Positions 41,486 through 48,921 of a stretch of 64,000 nt of DNA are shown piece after piece; positions within the stretch are counted from its first letter, which is position 1; each line of letters starts with the position of its first letter. The notes beneath the pieces were generated by a model. That model was not told the DNA's origin and did no database searches. It saw only the letters and a list, made by a program, of their open reading frames with translations. Origin of the DNA: Conexibacter sp. CPCC 206217 (GTDB lineage Bacteria; Actinomycetota; Thermoleophilia; Solirubrobacterales; Solirubrobacteraceae); contig NZ_JAUTDO010000013.1 in the NCBI RefSeq assembly GCF_030646165.1, positions 1 to 64,000 of the forward strand, in the 5' to 3' direction. The position numbers and the translations under genes are program-made.

Positions 41486-42151
41486 CTACTGCTGCCCGAG
41501 CAGGCCGGTCGCGAAGCGTTCGATCACCGGCTCGAGGTCGAGCGGGTGCGGCGGCTGGCCGAGCCGGACCTGGCGCGAGGCCAGTTCGACGATCGCGCCG
41601 ACGATCGCGAACGAGTCGTCGGGCGAGGCGAAGCGGGGGAAGCCGGGGTTTCTCGCCATCCGCTCGTTCTCGCGGTCGACGACGCGCGCGAAGCGCTCGA
41701 GGATCTCGTCGCGTCTCTGCGCCGCCGCGGGTCCCGCGCCGATGATCTCGACGAGCAGCGTCTGCGCCTCGTTGGGGTACTCGACGAGCGCCATCAGGAA
41801 CGCTCTCATGCCCATCCGCTGACGCGCCAGCGGATCCTCGCCGGCCGCCGTCGCGGCCTTCACGATGCGCTTCAGCAGCACCTCGAAGGCGTAGTCGAAG
41901 AGCGCCATGATGCACTCTTCCTTGTTGGCGAAGTGCTCGTAGAACGTCGCCTTCGACATCCCAGCGGCGCGGCTGATCGACTCGGCGCTGGCGTCGGCGT
42001 AGCCGGTCTCGGCGAAGACCGCCGCCGCCGCCTCGAACAGCCGCTCGCGCTGGAGGCCCAGCCGGATCTCGAGCGGAGGTGCGTGCCGGCCGCGCGGAAT
42101 GGCGCTGCGCGGCGTGGTGCGGTCGGAGCTGGCCATCGAGTTGATCGACAC
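41486..42151 (-). CDS. TetR-family transcriptional regulator
   Basis: A 221-residue regulator. The DNA-binding domain at ~30-80 reads LFEAAAAVFAETGYADASAESISRAAG followed by MSKATFYEHFANKEECIMALFDYAF. The C-terminal ligand-binding half is helical with LARQRMGMRAFLMALVEYPNEAQTLLVEIIGAG and a closing FAIVGAIVELASRQVRLG, like many hydrocarbon or drug responsive members. GTG at 42151 is the first start; an ATG six codons in is also possible. Inverted GAGTT/AACTC half-sites flank the start (42138-42142, 42158-42162) and may be an autoregulatory operator. No obvious target gene is adjacent: 73 bases downstream lies the uracil glycosylase gene and upstream the rml cluster. Confidence 0.85.
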   Translation of the reverse strand: MSINSMASSDRTTPRSAIPRGRHAPPLEIRLGLQRERLFEAAAAVFAETGYADASAESISRAAGMSKATFYEHFANKEECIMALFDYAFEVLLKRIVKAATAAGEDPLARQRMGMRAFLMALVEYPNEAQTLLVEIIGAGPAAAQRRDEILERFARVVDRENERMARNPGFPRFASPDDSFAIVGAIVELASRQVRLGQPPHPLDLEPVIERFATGLLGQQ

Positions 42152-42290
42152 AAGTCTAACTCCGTAAGGCCTTCGTGCGCATGCGCGCTAGCGACAGGGC
42201 GCCGGGACGGTCAGCGCACGCGCGGGCCGGGCTCTCGCGACGCCGCCCCCGCGACGCCGCCCCTGGTCGGCTCGTTCGCCGCCGCGCCGA

Positions 42291-43283
42291 TCAGCCGAGC
42301 GCGCGGCCGTACTGGCGCTCGTAGTACTCGCGGTAGTCGCCGGAACGGACCGGCTCCCACCACCACGGGTTCTCGCGGTACCAGTCGACGGTCTGCTGCA
42401 GGCCCTCGGCGAAGTGCACGCGCGCCTCCCAGCCGAGCGCGCGCAGCTTCTCCGACGCGAGCGAGTAGCGGCGGTCGTGGCCGGGACGGTCGGTGACGTA
42501 CTCGATCAGCGACTCGTCGTTGCCGGTCGCGCTGACGATCCGCTTGACGACCTCGATGTTGGGACACTCGTCGGGCCCGCCGACGTTGTAGACCTCGCCG
42601 GCTCTGCCCTGCTCCAGCGCATGGCCGATGCCGCGGCCGAAGTCGGTCACGTAGAGCCAGTTGCGCACCTGCATCCCGTCGCCGTAGACCGGCAGCTTGT
42701 CGCCATGCAGCGCGTTCAGCACCATCAGCGGGATCAGCTTCTCGGGGTACTGGTACGGGCCGTAGTTGTTGGAGCCGCGCGCGATCAGCGTCTCGAGGCC
42801 GTACGTGTGGAAGTAGCTCAGCACGAGCAGGTCGGCACCGGTCTTCGTCGCGCTGTACGGCGAGGACGGCTGCAGCGGCGACTGCTCCGTGAACGAGCCC
42901 TCTTCGATCGAGCCGTAGACCTCGTCGGTCGAGACCTGCAGGTAGCGCACGCCCGCCTTGCGCGCGGCCTCCAGCAGCACGTAGGTGCCGTGGCCGTTGG
43001 TCGTGACGAAGGCGTCCGGCTCGGCGATCGAGCGGTCGACGTGCGTCTCGGCGGCGAAGTTGACGACCGCGTCGACCCCGGCGATCGCGTCGGCGACGGC
43101 GACCGGGTCCTCGATTGCGCCGTGCACGAAGCGGATGTCGTCGATCACGTCGTGCAGGTTCTCCCTGCGGCCGGCGTACGTCAGCTTGTCGAGCACGACG
43201 ACCTCGTCGCCGTTCTCCTTGACGCGGATCCGGACGAAGTTGGAGCCGATGAAGCCGGCTCCGCCGCAGACGAGCAGCTTCAT
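42291..43283 (-). CDS. rmlB: dTDP-glucose 4,6-dehydratase
   Basis: Second enzyme of dTDP-L-rhamnose synthesis: converts dTDP-glucose to dTDP-4-keto-6-deoxyglucose. Extended short-chain dehydrogenase, 330 residues. NAD-binding CGGAGFIGSNFVR at ~6-18, AAETHVDRSI, the catalytic STDEVYGS (Thr-Asp-Glu), YSATKTGADLLV (Tyr-x3-Lys), NNYGPYQYPEKLIPLM and the late RPGHDRRYSLASEK are all present. The ATG at 43283 overlaps the stop of rmlD by four bases (ATGA). Last gene of the rmlA-rmlD-rmlB set. Product feeds cell-wall or exopolysaccharide rhamnose. Confidence 0.94.
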   Translation of the reverse strand: MKLLVCGGAGFIGSNFVRIRVKENGDEVVVLDKLTYAGRRENLHDVIDDIRFVHGAIEDPVAVADAIAGVDAVVNFAAETHVDRSIAEPDAFVTTNGHGTYVLLEAARKAGVRYLQVSTDEVYGSIEEGSFTEQSPLQPSSPYSATKTGADLLVLSYFHTYGLETLIARGSNNYGPYQYPEKLIPLMVLNALHGDKLPVYGDGMQVRNWLYVTDFGRGIGHALEQGRAGEVYNVGGPDECPNIEVVKRIVSATGNDESLIEYVTDRPGHDRRYSLASEKLRALGWEARVHFAEGLQQTVDWYRENPWWWEPVRSGDYREYYERQYGRALG

Positions 43284-44197
43284 GCGTGCACCTTTCGTGC
43301 CTCGAGGAAGTCGGACAGGCCGTCCTGCCACGGCGGCAGCACGGGGGTCTCGGGACGTGCGCTGGCGAGCGCGCTGAAGGCGGGGCGCGGCGCCGGCCGC
43401 GGCATCTCGGCCGTCGTGCACGGCAGCACGCGGCAGGCGGCGCCGGCCTGGCGGAAGATCTCCGCAGCGAACGCGTTCCATGAGACGGGCGGACCGCTGC
43501 CGGCGACGTGGAAGACCCCCTGCGCGGCGCGGACACCGGCCCCGGCGCCCGCACTGCCGTCGGCGGCGCCATCGCCGTCGCCCGCCCCGAACGCCAGCGT
43601 CAGCAGCGCCCGCGCCAGGTCGGCCGTCGCGGTCGGGCAGCCGATCTGGTCGGTCACGACGCTGATCTCGTCGCGCTCTGCGGCGAGCCGCAGCATCGTC
43701 GCGGCGAAGTTCGGGCCGCCGACGCCGAACAACCACGAGGAGCGCACGATCGCGTGCGAGCCGCCGGCCGCAGCGACCGCCTGCTCGCCGGCGAGCTTGG
43801 TACGGCCGTACACGCTCTGCGGGTTGGTCGGGTCGCTCTCGACGTAGGGCGCGGCGTCCGCGGCCCGCGCGCCGTCGAAGACGTAGTCGGTCGAGACGTG
43901 CACCAGCCGCGCGCCGGCCGCTGCGGCCGCTCGCGCGACGTTGCCGGCGGCGGTCGCGTTGACCGCCGCTGCGCCGTCTGGGTCGCTCTCGGCGCCGTCG
44001 ACGTTCGTCCACGCCGCGCAGTTGACGACCGCGTCCGGCGCGGCGGCGGAGATCGCGGCGCTGACGGCGGCCGCATCGGTCACGTCCAGCTCCGCACGGG
44101 CGAGCGCGACGACGTCGTGGCCGTCCGCGCGCGCGATCCGGACGACGTCGCGGCCGAGCATGCCGTGCGCCCCGGTGACGAGCAGGCGGGGACTCAT
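43280..44197 (-). CDS. rmlD: dTDP-4-dehydrorhamnose reductase
   Basis: Last enzyme of dTDP-L-rhamnose synthesis, reducing the 4-keto group with NAD(P)H. Motifs: GAHGMLGRDV (~8-17), VVNCAAWTNVDGAESD, VSTDYVFDG and YGRTKLAGEQAV (Tyr-x3-Lys), RSSWLFGVGGPNF, DQIGCPTATADLA. 305 residues. A run of about 20 Gly/Ala/Asp residues (GAGDGDGAADGSAGAGAG) sits at ~205-222 between LLTLAFG and QGVFHVAG; it looks like a low-complexity insertion in a surface loop. ATG 44197; overlaps rmlB start. Confidence 0.92.
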   Translation of the reverse strand: MSPRLLVTGAHGMLGRDVVRIARADGHDVVALARAELDVTDAAAVSAAISAAAPDAVVNCAAWTNVDGAESDPDGAAAVNATAAGNVARAAAAAGARLVHVSTDYVFDGARAADAAPYVESDPTNPQSVYGRTKLAGEQAVAAAGGSHAIVRSSWLFGVGGPNFAATMLRLAAERDEISVVTDQIGCPTATADLARALLTLAFGAGDGDGAADGSAGAGAGVRAAQGVFHVAGSGPPVSWNAFAAEIFRQAGAACRVLPCTTAEMPRPAPRPAFSALASARPETPVLPPWQDGLSDFLEARKVHA

Positions 44198-44209
44198 GTG
44201 GTCACCTCA

Positions 44210-44273
44210 CGCGGGAAGGTGAGCCGCAAGGCGAGCGTTCCCAGTGGAAGCCGAGGCCGCAGGCCGAGCGCTT
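44210..44273. repeat. Imperfect direct repeat in the rmlA-rmlD gap
   Basis: Two copies of a GCCGCAAGGCGAGCGTTCC-like unit (about 44222 and 44255), with TTCC-CAGT-GGAA, a near-palindrome, between them. The 76-base gap contains nothing else recognisable. Possible remnant of a repeated intergenic element. Confidence 0.3.
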
Positions 44274-45350
44274 TCACAGGATCCCGATCTCCGAGTTGTC
44301 GCCGACCATGAAGCGGAAGGCGCGCGGCTGGCTGTGGTCGCGGCGGATCCTCACGTTGCGGCCCAGCAACGACGACTCCATCCGCCCGTCGAGGTTGCGC
44401 ACCGACGAGCCGGCGAGCAGGATCGAGTGCTCGACCTCCGCGTTCTGCAGTTCGCAGTCGACGCCGATCGCCGTGTACGGGCCGACGTAGCAGTCGGTCA
44501 GCCTCGCCCCGGCGGCGATCACGGCCGGCCCGCGCACGGTCGCGCGGATCAGCGTCGCGCCGCCTTCGACGATCACGCGCCCGTCGACGACGGAGTCGAT
44601 CAGCTCGCCGTCGATCTGCGGCTCGATCGCGTCGAGGATCAGGCGGTTGGCCTCGAGCATGTCGTCGAGCCGGCCGGTGTCCTTCCACCAGCCTCTGACG
44701 ATGTGCGGCTCGACCCGCCTGCCGCTGTTGACGAGGTGCTGGATCGCGTCGGTGATCTCCAGCTCGCCGCGTCTGGACGGCTCGATCGCGCGCGCGGCGT
44801 CGTGGATGCCGGCGGTGAACATGTAGACGCCCACGAGCGCGAGGTCGGTCGCGGGCTCCTTCGGCTTCTCGACCAGCCGCGTGACGGAGCCGTCGCCGTT
44901 GAGCTCGGCGACGCCGTAGTTCTCCGGGTCCTCGACCTGCGTCAGCAGGATCAGCGCGTCCGGCGTGCCGGCGCGAAACGCCGCGACGAGCTCCTCGATG
45001 CCGCCCTGCAGCAGGTTGTCGCCGAGGTACATCACGAACGGCGAGTCGTTCAGGAATGGCTCTGCCGTCAGCACCGCGTGCGCGAGCCCGAGCGGCGCGG
45101 ACTGCGGGATGTAGGTGATCTCGACGCCGAAGCGCGAGCCGTCGCCGGTGACCTCGCGGATCTCGTCGCCCGTCTCCGGCGCGATGATGATCCCGATCTC
45201 GCGGATGCCGGCGGCGGCCATCGCCTCGATGCCGTAGAACAGCACGGGCTTGTTGGCGACCGGCACGAGCTGCTTGGCGCTCGTGTGCGTGATCGGTCGC
45301 AGCCGGGTGCCTTTGCCACCGGACAGGATGAGACCCCTCAAGTCCTTCAT
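44274..45350 (-). CDS. rmlA: Glucose-1-phosphate thymidylyltransferase, long form
   Basis: First enzyme of dTDP-rhamnose synthesis: glucose 1-phosphate + dTTP to dTDP-glucose. The nucleotidyltransferase domain (1-~235) has GLILSGGKGTRLRPITHTSAKQL (split: LSGGKGTRLRP is the phosphate loop), VANKPVLFYGIEAM, YIPQSAPLGLAHAV, MYLGDNLLQGG (metal Asp), and VEKPKEP. The C-terminal ~115 residues form a left-handed beta-helix (VVDGRVIVEGGATLIRATVRGPAVIAAGARL) as in the long archaeal and actinobacterial enzymes, unlike the short RmlA. 358 residues. ATG 45350; ribosome site weak. Confidence 0.9.
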   Translation of the reverse strand: MKDLRGLILSGGKGTRLRPITHTSAKQLVPVANKPVLFYGIEAMAAAGIREIGIIIAPETGDEIREVTGDGSRFGVEITYIPQSAPLGLAHAVLTAEPFLNDSPFVMYLGDNLLQGGIEELVAAFRAGTPDALILLTQVEDPENYGVAELNGDGSVTRLVEKPKEPATDLALVGVYMFTAGIHDAARAIEPSRRGELEITDAIQHLVNSGRRVEPHIVRGWWKDTGRLDDMLEANRLILDAIEPQIDGELIDSVVDGRVIVEGGATLIRATVRGPAVIAAGARLTDCYVGPYTAIGVDCELQNAEVEHSILLAGSSVRNLDGRMESSLLGRNVRIRRDHSQPRAFRFMVGDNSEIGIL

Positions 45351-45399
45351 GTGCTCGTCAGCGTAACGGCCGGCCAGCGGCGACGTTGCGCCGAACGCG

Positions 45400-45420
45400 G
45401 GCGCGACAGGCCGTCGCGCC
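45400..45420 (-). terminator. Hairpin after the split-barrel protein gene
   Basis: GGCGCGAC/GTCGCGCC arms with loop AGGCC, seven bases past the stop of the gene ending at 45427. Separates that gene from the rml cluster. Confidence 0.45.
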
Positions 45421-45426
45421 GCCCGT

Positions 45427-45894
45427 TCAGTACGTTCCGCCGAGCTTGCGGTGATCCCAGCTGACCGGCGGCTGCGCGGCGACGAACTGCAACGCGACAC
45501 GTTTGGGCGCCTGCGCGCGCACCATCGCCTCGACTTCCGGCGCCGGTTGGCCGCCGTCGCCGTAGCGGGCGAACAGCTCCAGGCCGAACGCGGTCACGAC
45601 GTCGATGTCGCGGTGCAGCCGCGCATTCGCCTTGACCATTACGCCGCGCAGCTGGTCGTACGTCGTCCCGTCCTCGACCTGCAGCGTGACGCGGTCGTCG
45701 CGCTCGAGGTTCTTGACCTTCTGCGATCTGGCGTACGTCCACGCCCACAGCTCGCCGTCGCGGACCGTGTACCAGAGCGGCATCAGGTGCGGCCAGCCGT
45801 CGTGCCCGGCGGTCGCGACGACGACGGTCCGCTGCTCGTCGAGGAAGCCGGCCAGCTCCGGCTCGGTCATGCGGATCAGATCACGTCGGCTCAT
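45427..45894 (-). CDS. Pyridoxamine-5'-phosphate-oxidase-like split-barrel protein (F420/FMN)
   Basis: A 155-residue flavin- or F420-binding protein of the split beta-barrel fold. It starts RMTEPELAGFLDEQRTVVVAT, then GHDGWPHLMPLWYTVRDGELWAWTYA (strands contacting the cofactor phosphate), SQKVKNLERDDRVTLQVEDG, YDQLRGVMVKANA and a closing basic FVAAQPPVSWDHRKLGGTY. The pattern is that of the actinobacterial F420-dependent group. Substrate unknown; such enzymes reduce biliverdin, fatty acids or nitro-compounds. ATG 45894 is used; ATG 45870 is also possible. Confidence 0.82.
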   Translation of the reverse strand: MSRRDLIRMTEPELAGFLDEQRTVVVATAGHDGWPHLMPLWYTVRDGELWAWTYARSQKVKNLERDDRVTLQVEDGTTYDQLRGVMVKANARLHRDIDVVTAFGLELFARYGDGGQPAPEVEAMVRAQAPKRVALQFVAAQPPVSWDHRKLGGTY

Positions 45895-45962
45895 GGCGCG
45901 CGAGCGTAGCCGACCGACCTTGCGAAGGACGCTGCTTGCGCAGCTCACTGACCCGACGAGCC

Positions 45963-45999
45963 GCTCATGCAGCGACGCATCGTGCGTTGCCGCATGAGC
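45963..45999 (-). terminator. Two-tier hairpin after pafBC
   Basis: Outer arms GCTCATGC/GCATGAGC and inner arms ACGCA/TGCGT with loop TCG, separated by a four-base internal loop. It lies 23 bases past the pafBC stop codon. Confidence 0.5.
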
Positions 46000-46021
46000 C
46001 GTCAGGCGGGCCGCGGCCTGC

Positions 46022-48085
46022 TCAGACCCGCACCAGCCGGCTGGCGGCGGCGCGGACGGCGTCGCGCGCGTCCTGCGGCTCCAGCACGGCGGCGTCGCCG
46101 GCTTCCTTCAGCACCTCGCGCACGAGCCAGTCGACGCCGGCGAAGCTCAGCTCGACGATCAGCGCGCCGTCGGCCAGCTCCTCGACGACGGAGCGCTCCT
46201 CGCGCGCCCAGCGGGCGCGCTCGGGCGAGATCCACACCCGCGCTCGCCTCGACGCCTCGACCTCGCCGGTGCGCGGCCAGCCCTCGACGTCGCGCGCGGG
46301 GTCGACCTCGGCGCGCGGCGTGTATCTCTCGGCCTCGACCGTCGCGTGCTTGACGCGGTCCAGGCGGAAGTGGCGCACGCCGCCTCTGTCGGGGTCGTAG
46401 GCGGCGACGTACCAGCCCTCGCGGCCGTTGATCAGCGCGTACGGCTCGACCGTCCGCTTGGAGAAGAGGTCCTCGTTCTCCTTGTAGTACTCGATCGTCA
46501 GCAGCCGGTTCTGGTGCACCGCGGTCGAGACGGCGCGCGCGATGTCGGCGTCGCCGCCGCCGACTCTGGCGACCTGCAGGCCCTCTCTGATCGGGTCCTC
46601 GCCGAGCGCCGCGACGATTCTTCTGCGCACCGACGTGAGCGAGCCCTCGGGGATGTGCTCGCCGATCAGGTCGATGGCGGCGACGAGCGCCTTCGCCTCG
46701 ACCGGCAGCAGCCGCGCCGGGCGCGCGAACGAGTCGCCGTAGGCCTCCGGGTCGGACTCGATCGTGCCGTCCTCCAGCACCTCGGCGTAGAGCACGTAGG
46801 AGCCGGCGCCGAAGTTGACGACGTTGAGCACGCCGATGTCCTCGTTCAGCTCCTGCTCGCTGATCTGCAGCCGCTCGCAGACGACGGCGGCGGGGATCCG
46901 CCGGCCGGCGCGTCCCTCGGTGATCAGGATCGACGCGAGCGTCACCAGCCGCGCGAACCGCTCGGGGCGGATCGCGGCCGCCTCGCGCCGCCCGTTGCCG
47001 TTGCCGTTGGTCTCCGCGGCGCGCTCGGGCGGCGCGACGGCCGGCGCCAGCTCGGGCGCCTCGGCGTGGCGCTCGATCAGCAGCGTCAGGCGCGACTCGA
47101 GCTCGTCGATCAGCTCCGGCGGCGCGAGCACGCGCGCGTTCTCGCCGAGGCCGAGCACCCACGCGACGAGCTGGCGCGCGTTGGCGTAGTCGGTCACGAA
47201 GATGCGGTCGGCGCTGTCGCCCTCGTGCGGCTCGGCCGCGCGGAAGCTGCCGTGGCGGCCGAAGTGGCGCTCGATCTGCCACGCGATCCGCCCGGCGATC
47301 CAGACCTCGGCGGTCCCGATCGTCTCGCCGAACTGCCACGGCACGCGGTTGGCGTACGAGCGCGGGTCGAAGTCGTCGGGGCGCTGGAAGTCGTGCTCGG
47401 CCTTCGACGCGTAAGCGACCTTGCCGCGGATCCGCGAGAGGCGGAAGACGCGCATCGCCTCGCGCTCGTGCGCGCGGCCGAGCAGGTAGAACTGCCCGCC
47501 CTCGAACAGCAGCTGGTACGGGTCGACCTTGCGCGTGCCGAGCTCGTCGCGCTGCATCGTGTAGTAGTCGAACACGATCGTCTTGCGACGGAAGATCGCG
47601 GTCTCGATCTTCGCCAGCCGCTGCGACAGCTCATGGCCGCCGGCGGACGCCGTGATGCCGAGCGCGATCGTGCTCTGCTCGGCGGTCGCGAGCGGGCTCG
47701 GCCGGCCCCACGAGATCTGCTGCAGCGCGAGCCGCAGCGGCTCGGCGTAGGCGAATTCGCCGTCGAGCAGGCTCAGCGCGGTGTGCAGGCCGGCCAGCTC
47801 CTCGTCGGTGAACTCGATCGCCGGCAGGTGGAAGTTCTCCGGCGGCAGCGAGTAGTTCTCCTGCTCGGCGAGGCCCTCGACCGGCTTGTCGACCGACAGC
47901 TGGATGCCGAGCGCCTCCAGCTCGGAACGGTCCGCGTAGAAGCGCCGCGCGAACGCGTCCTCGTTCATCGCGCTGTAGCCCTCGACGTCGCGACGGATCT
48001 CTGGGGCTGTGACGGGCCGCCGCTCCGCCATCAGGTAGCTGATGAGGGAGAGCTGGCGGATCAGCTTCTCGGTGTCCTTCGCCAT
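46022..48085 (-). CDS. pafBC: PafBC, fused WYL-domain DNA-damage response regulator
   Basis: A 687-residue transcription activator in which two homologous halves, separate PafB and PafC in mycobacteria, are joined. Each half has a winged helix, a WYL domain and a C-terminal WCX domain. First half: KLIRQLSLISYLMAERRPVTAPEI, then WYL KTIVFDYYTMQRDE...KVDPYQLLFEGGQFYLLG. Linker about residues 350-375 with NGNGNG. Second half: LVTLASILITEGRAGRRIPA, then WYL LLTIEYYKENEDLFSKR...VEPYALINGREGWYVAAYD. PafBC binds single-stranded DNA as a damage signal and activates repair genes independently of LexA. The lhr promoter in this window carries a matching motif. No pup/proteasome genes adjoin it here. A TACAGT -10-like hexamer is just upstream of the ATG. 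Confidence 0.87.
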   Translation of the reverse strand: MAKDTEKLIRQLSLISYLMAERRPVTAPEIRRDVEGYSAMNEDAFARRFYADRSELEALGIQLSVDKPVEGLAEQENYSLPPENFHLPAIEFTDEELAGLHTALSLLDGEFAYAEPLRLALQQISWGRPSPLATAEQSTIALGITASAGGHELSQRLAKIETAIFRRKTIVFDYYTMQRDELGTRKVDPYQLLFEGGQFYLLGRAHEREAMRVFRLSRIRGKVAYASKAEHDFQRPDDFDPRSYANRVPWQFGETIGTAEVWIAGRIAWQIERHFGRHGSFRAAEPHEGDSADRIFVTDYANARQLVAWVLGLGENARVLAPPELIDELESRLTLLIERHAEAPELAPAVAPPERAAETNGNGNGRREAAAIRPERFARLVTLASILITEGRAGRRIPAAVVCERLQISEQELNEDIGVLNVVNFGAGSYVLYAEVLEDGTIESDPEAYGDSFARPARLLPVEAKALVAAIDLIGEHIPEGSLTSVRRRIVAALGEDPIREGLQVARVGGGDADIARAVSTAVHQNRLLTIEYYKENEDLFSKRTVEPYALINGREGWYVAAYDPDRGGVRHFRLDRVKHATVEAERYTPRAEVDPARDVEGWPRTGEVEASRRARVWISPERARWAREERSVVEELADGALIVELSFAGVDWLVREVLKEAGDAAVLEPQDARDAVRAAASRLVRV

Positions 48086-48180
48086 GTGGTCGCGACACTG
48101 TAGTCAGCGGGGCTTTGCCGGCTTTCAGTGTGCGGGTGCGTCGCCCGCTATTTGCGGCTTTTTGTCGGCATGGGAGGCGT

Positions 48181-48879
48181 CTAGCCGGCGGTCGCCGGAC
48201 CGAACCACGCGCTGCCGCCGAGCGTCCGGTCCCAGCGCGACCACGACGCGCCGTCCTCCAGCTCGCGCTCGAGCCGGTCGAAGCTGCCGAGCCGCCCGCC
48301 GAGGTTGTCGACCATGTGCACGAGCGTCGCCTCGCGCGTGGCCGGCGCGACCGGGCTGCCGTGCGCGAGCGAGCCGTGGTGGCTGAGGATCACGTGCAGC
48401 AGCGCCTGCGCCCGCTGCGGCGGGAAGTCCGGCAGCTGCTGGATCAGGCCGCGCACGCGCTCGTGGCCGAGCACGATCTCGCCGCGCAGCCGCCCCTCGT
48501 CGCTCATCTCGACCGCGTCGTCCTCGACGTCGTAGGCGTCGAGCTTGCCGATGTCGTGCAGCAGCGCGCCGCTGACGGCGAGGTCGCGGTCGACCGCATC
48601 GAAGATCGCGGCGAGCGCGCCGACGCCCTGCGCGACCGTCAGCGTGTGCTCCAGCAGCCCGTGGCGGTAGGCGTGGTGGTTGCGCTTCGCGGCGGGTGCG
48701 TCGCGGAACTGCGCCCAGGTCGCCGTCTGCGCGCCGAAGACCGCGTCCAGCAGCGCGCGCAGCTGCGGGTCGCCGACGCTCTGAAGCAGCTCGCGCAGCT
48801 CGCGTTCGAGCTGCTGCGGCGGGCGCGCCGGGCCGGGCGGCGGCTGCGCTTCGTCGGCGGTCGTGGGCGGCTGGTCCAT
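48181..48879 (-). CDS. HD-domain phosphohydrolase/nuclease, YhaM-like without OB domain
   Basis: A 232-residue protein consisting of a Pro-rich N-terminus (1-22), a helical lead-in (LERELRELLQSVGDPQLRALLDAVFG) and an HD domain with YRHGLLEHTLTVAQ (first His), VSGALLHDIGKLDAYD (HD pair), LGHERVRGLIQQLPDFP and HVILSHHGSLAHGSP. It is a paralogue of the HD exoribonuclease at 8124-9020 but lacks the nucleic-acid-binding OB-fold. Substrate unknown. The start ATG at 48879 lies in the 42-base gap to the LuxR gene stop; same strand. Confidence 0.8.
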   Translation of the reverse strand: MDQPPTTADEAQPPPGPARPPQQLERELRELLQSVGDPQLRALLDAVFGAQTATWAQFRDAPAAKRNHHAYRHGLLEHTLTVAQGVGALAAIFDAVDRDLAVSGALLHDIGKLDAYDVEDDAVEMSDEGRLRGEIVLGHERVRGLIQQLPDFPPQRAQALLHVILSHHGSLAHGSPVAPATREATLVHMVDNLGGRLGSFDRLERELEDGASWSRWDRTLGGSAWFGPATAG

Positions 48880-48921
48880 CGCCGCGAAGATAGCCCCGGC
48901 CGCGGACGGCCGGCCCGTCTC

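Noticed and set aside
44210..44273. Attachment site of a mobile element
   Set aside because: The direct repeats are imperfect, in an intergenic gap of an intact rml operon, with no integrase or tRNA nearby.
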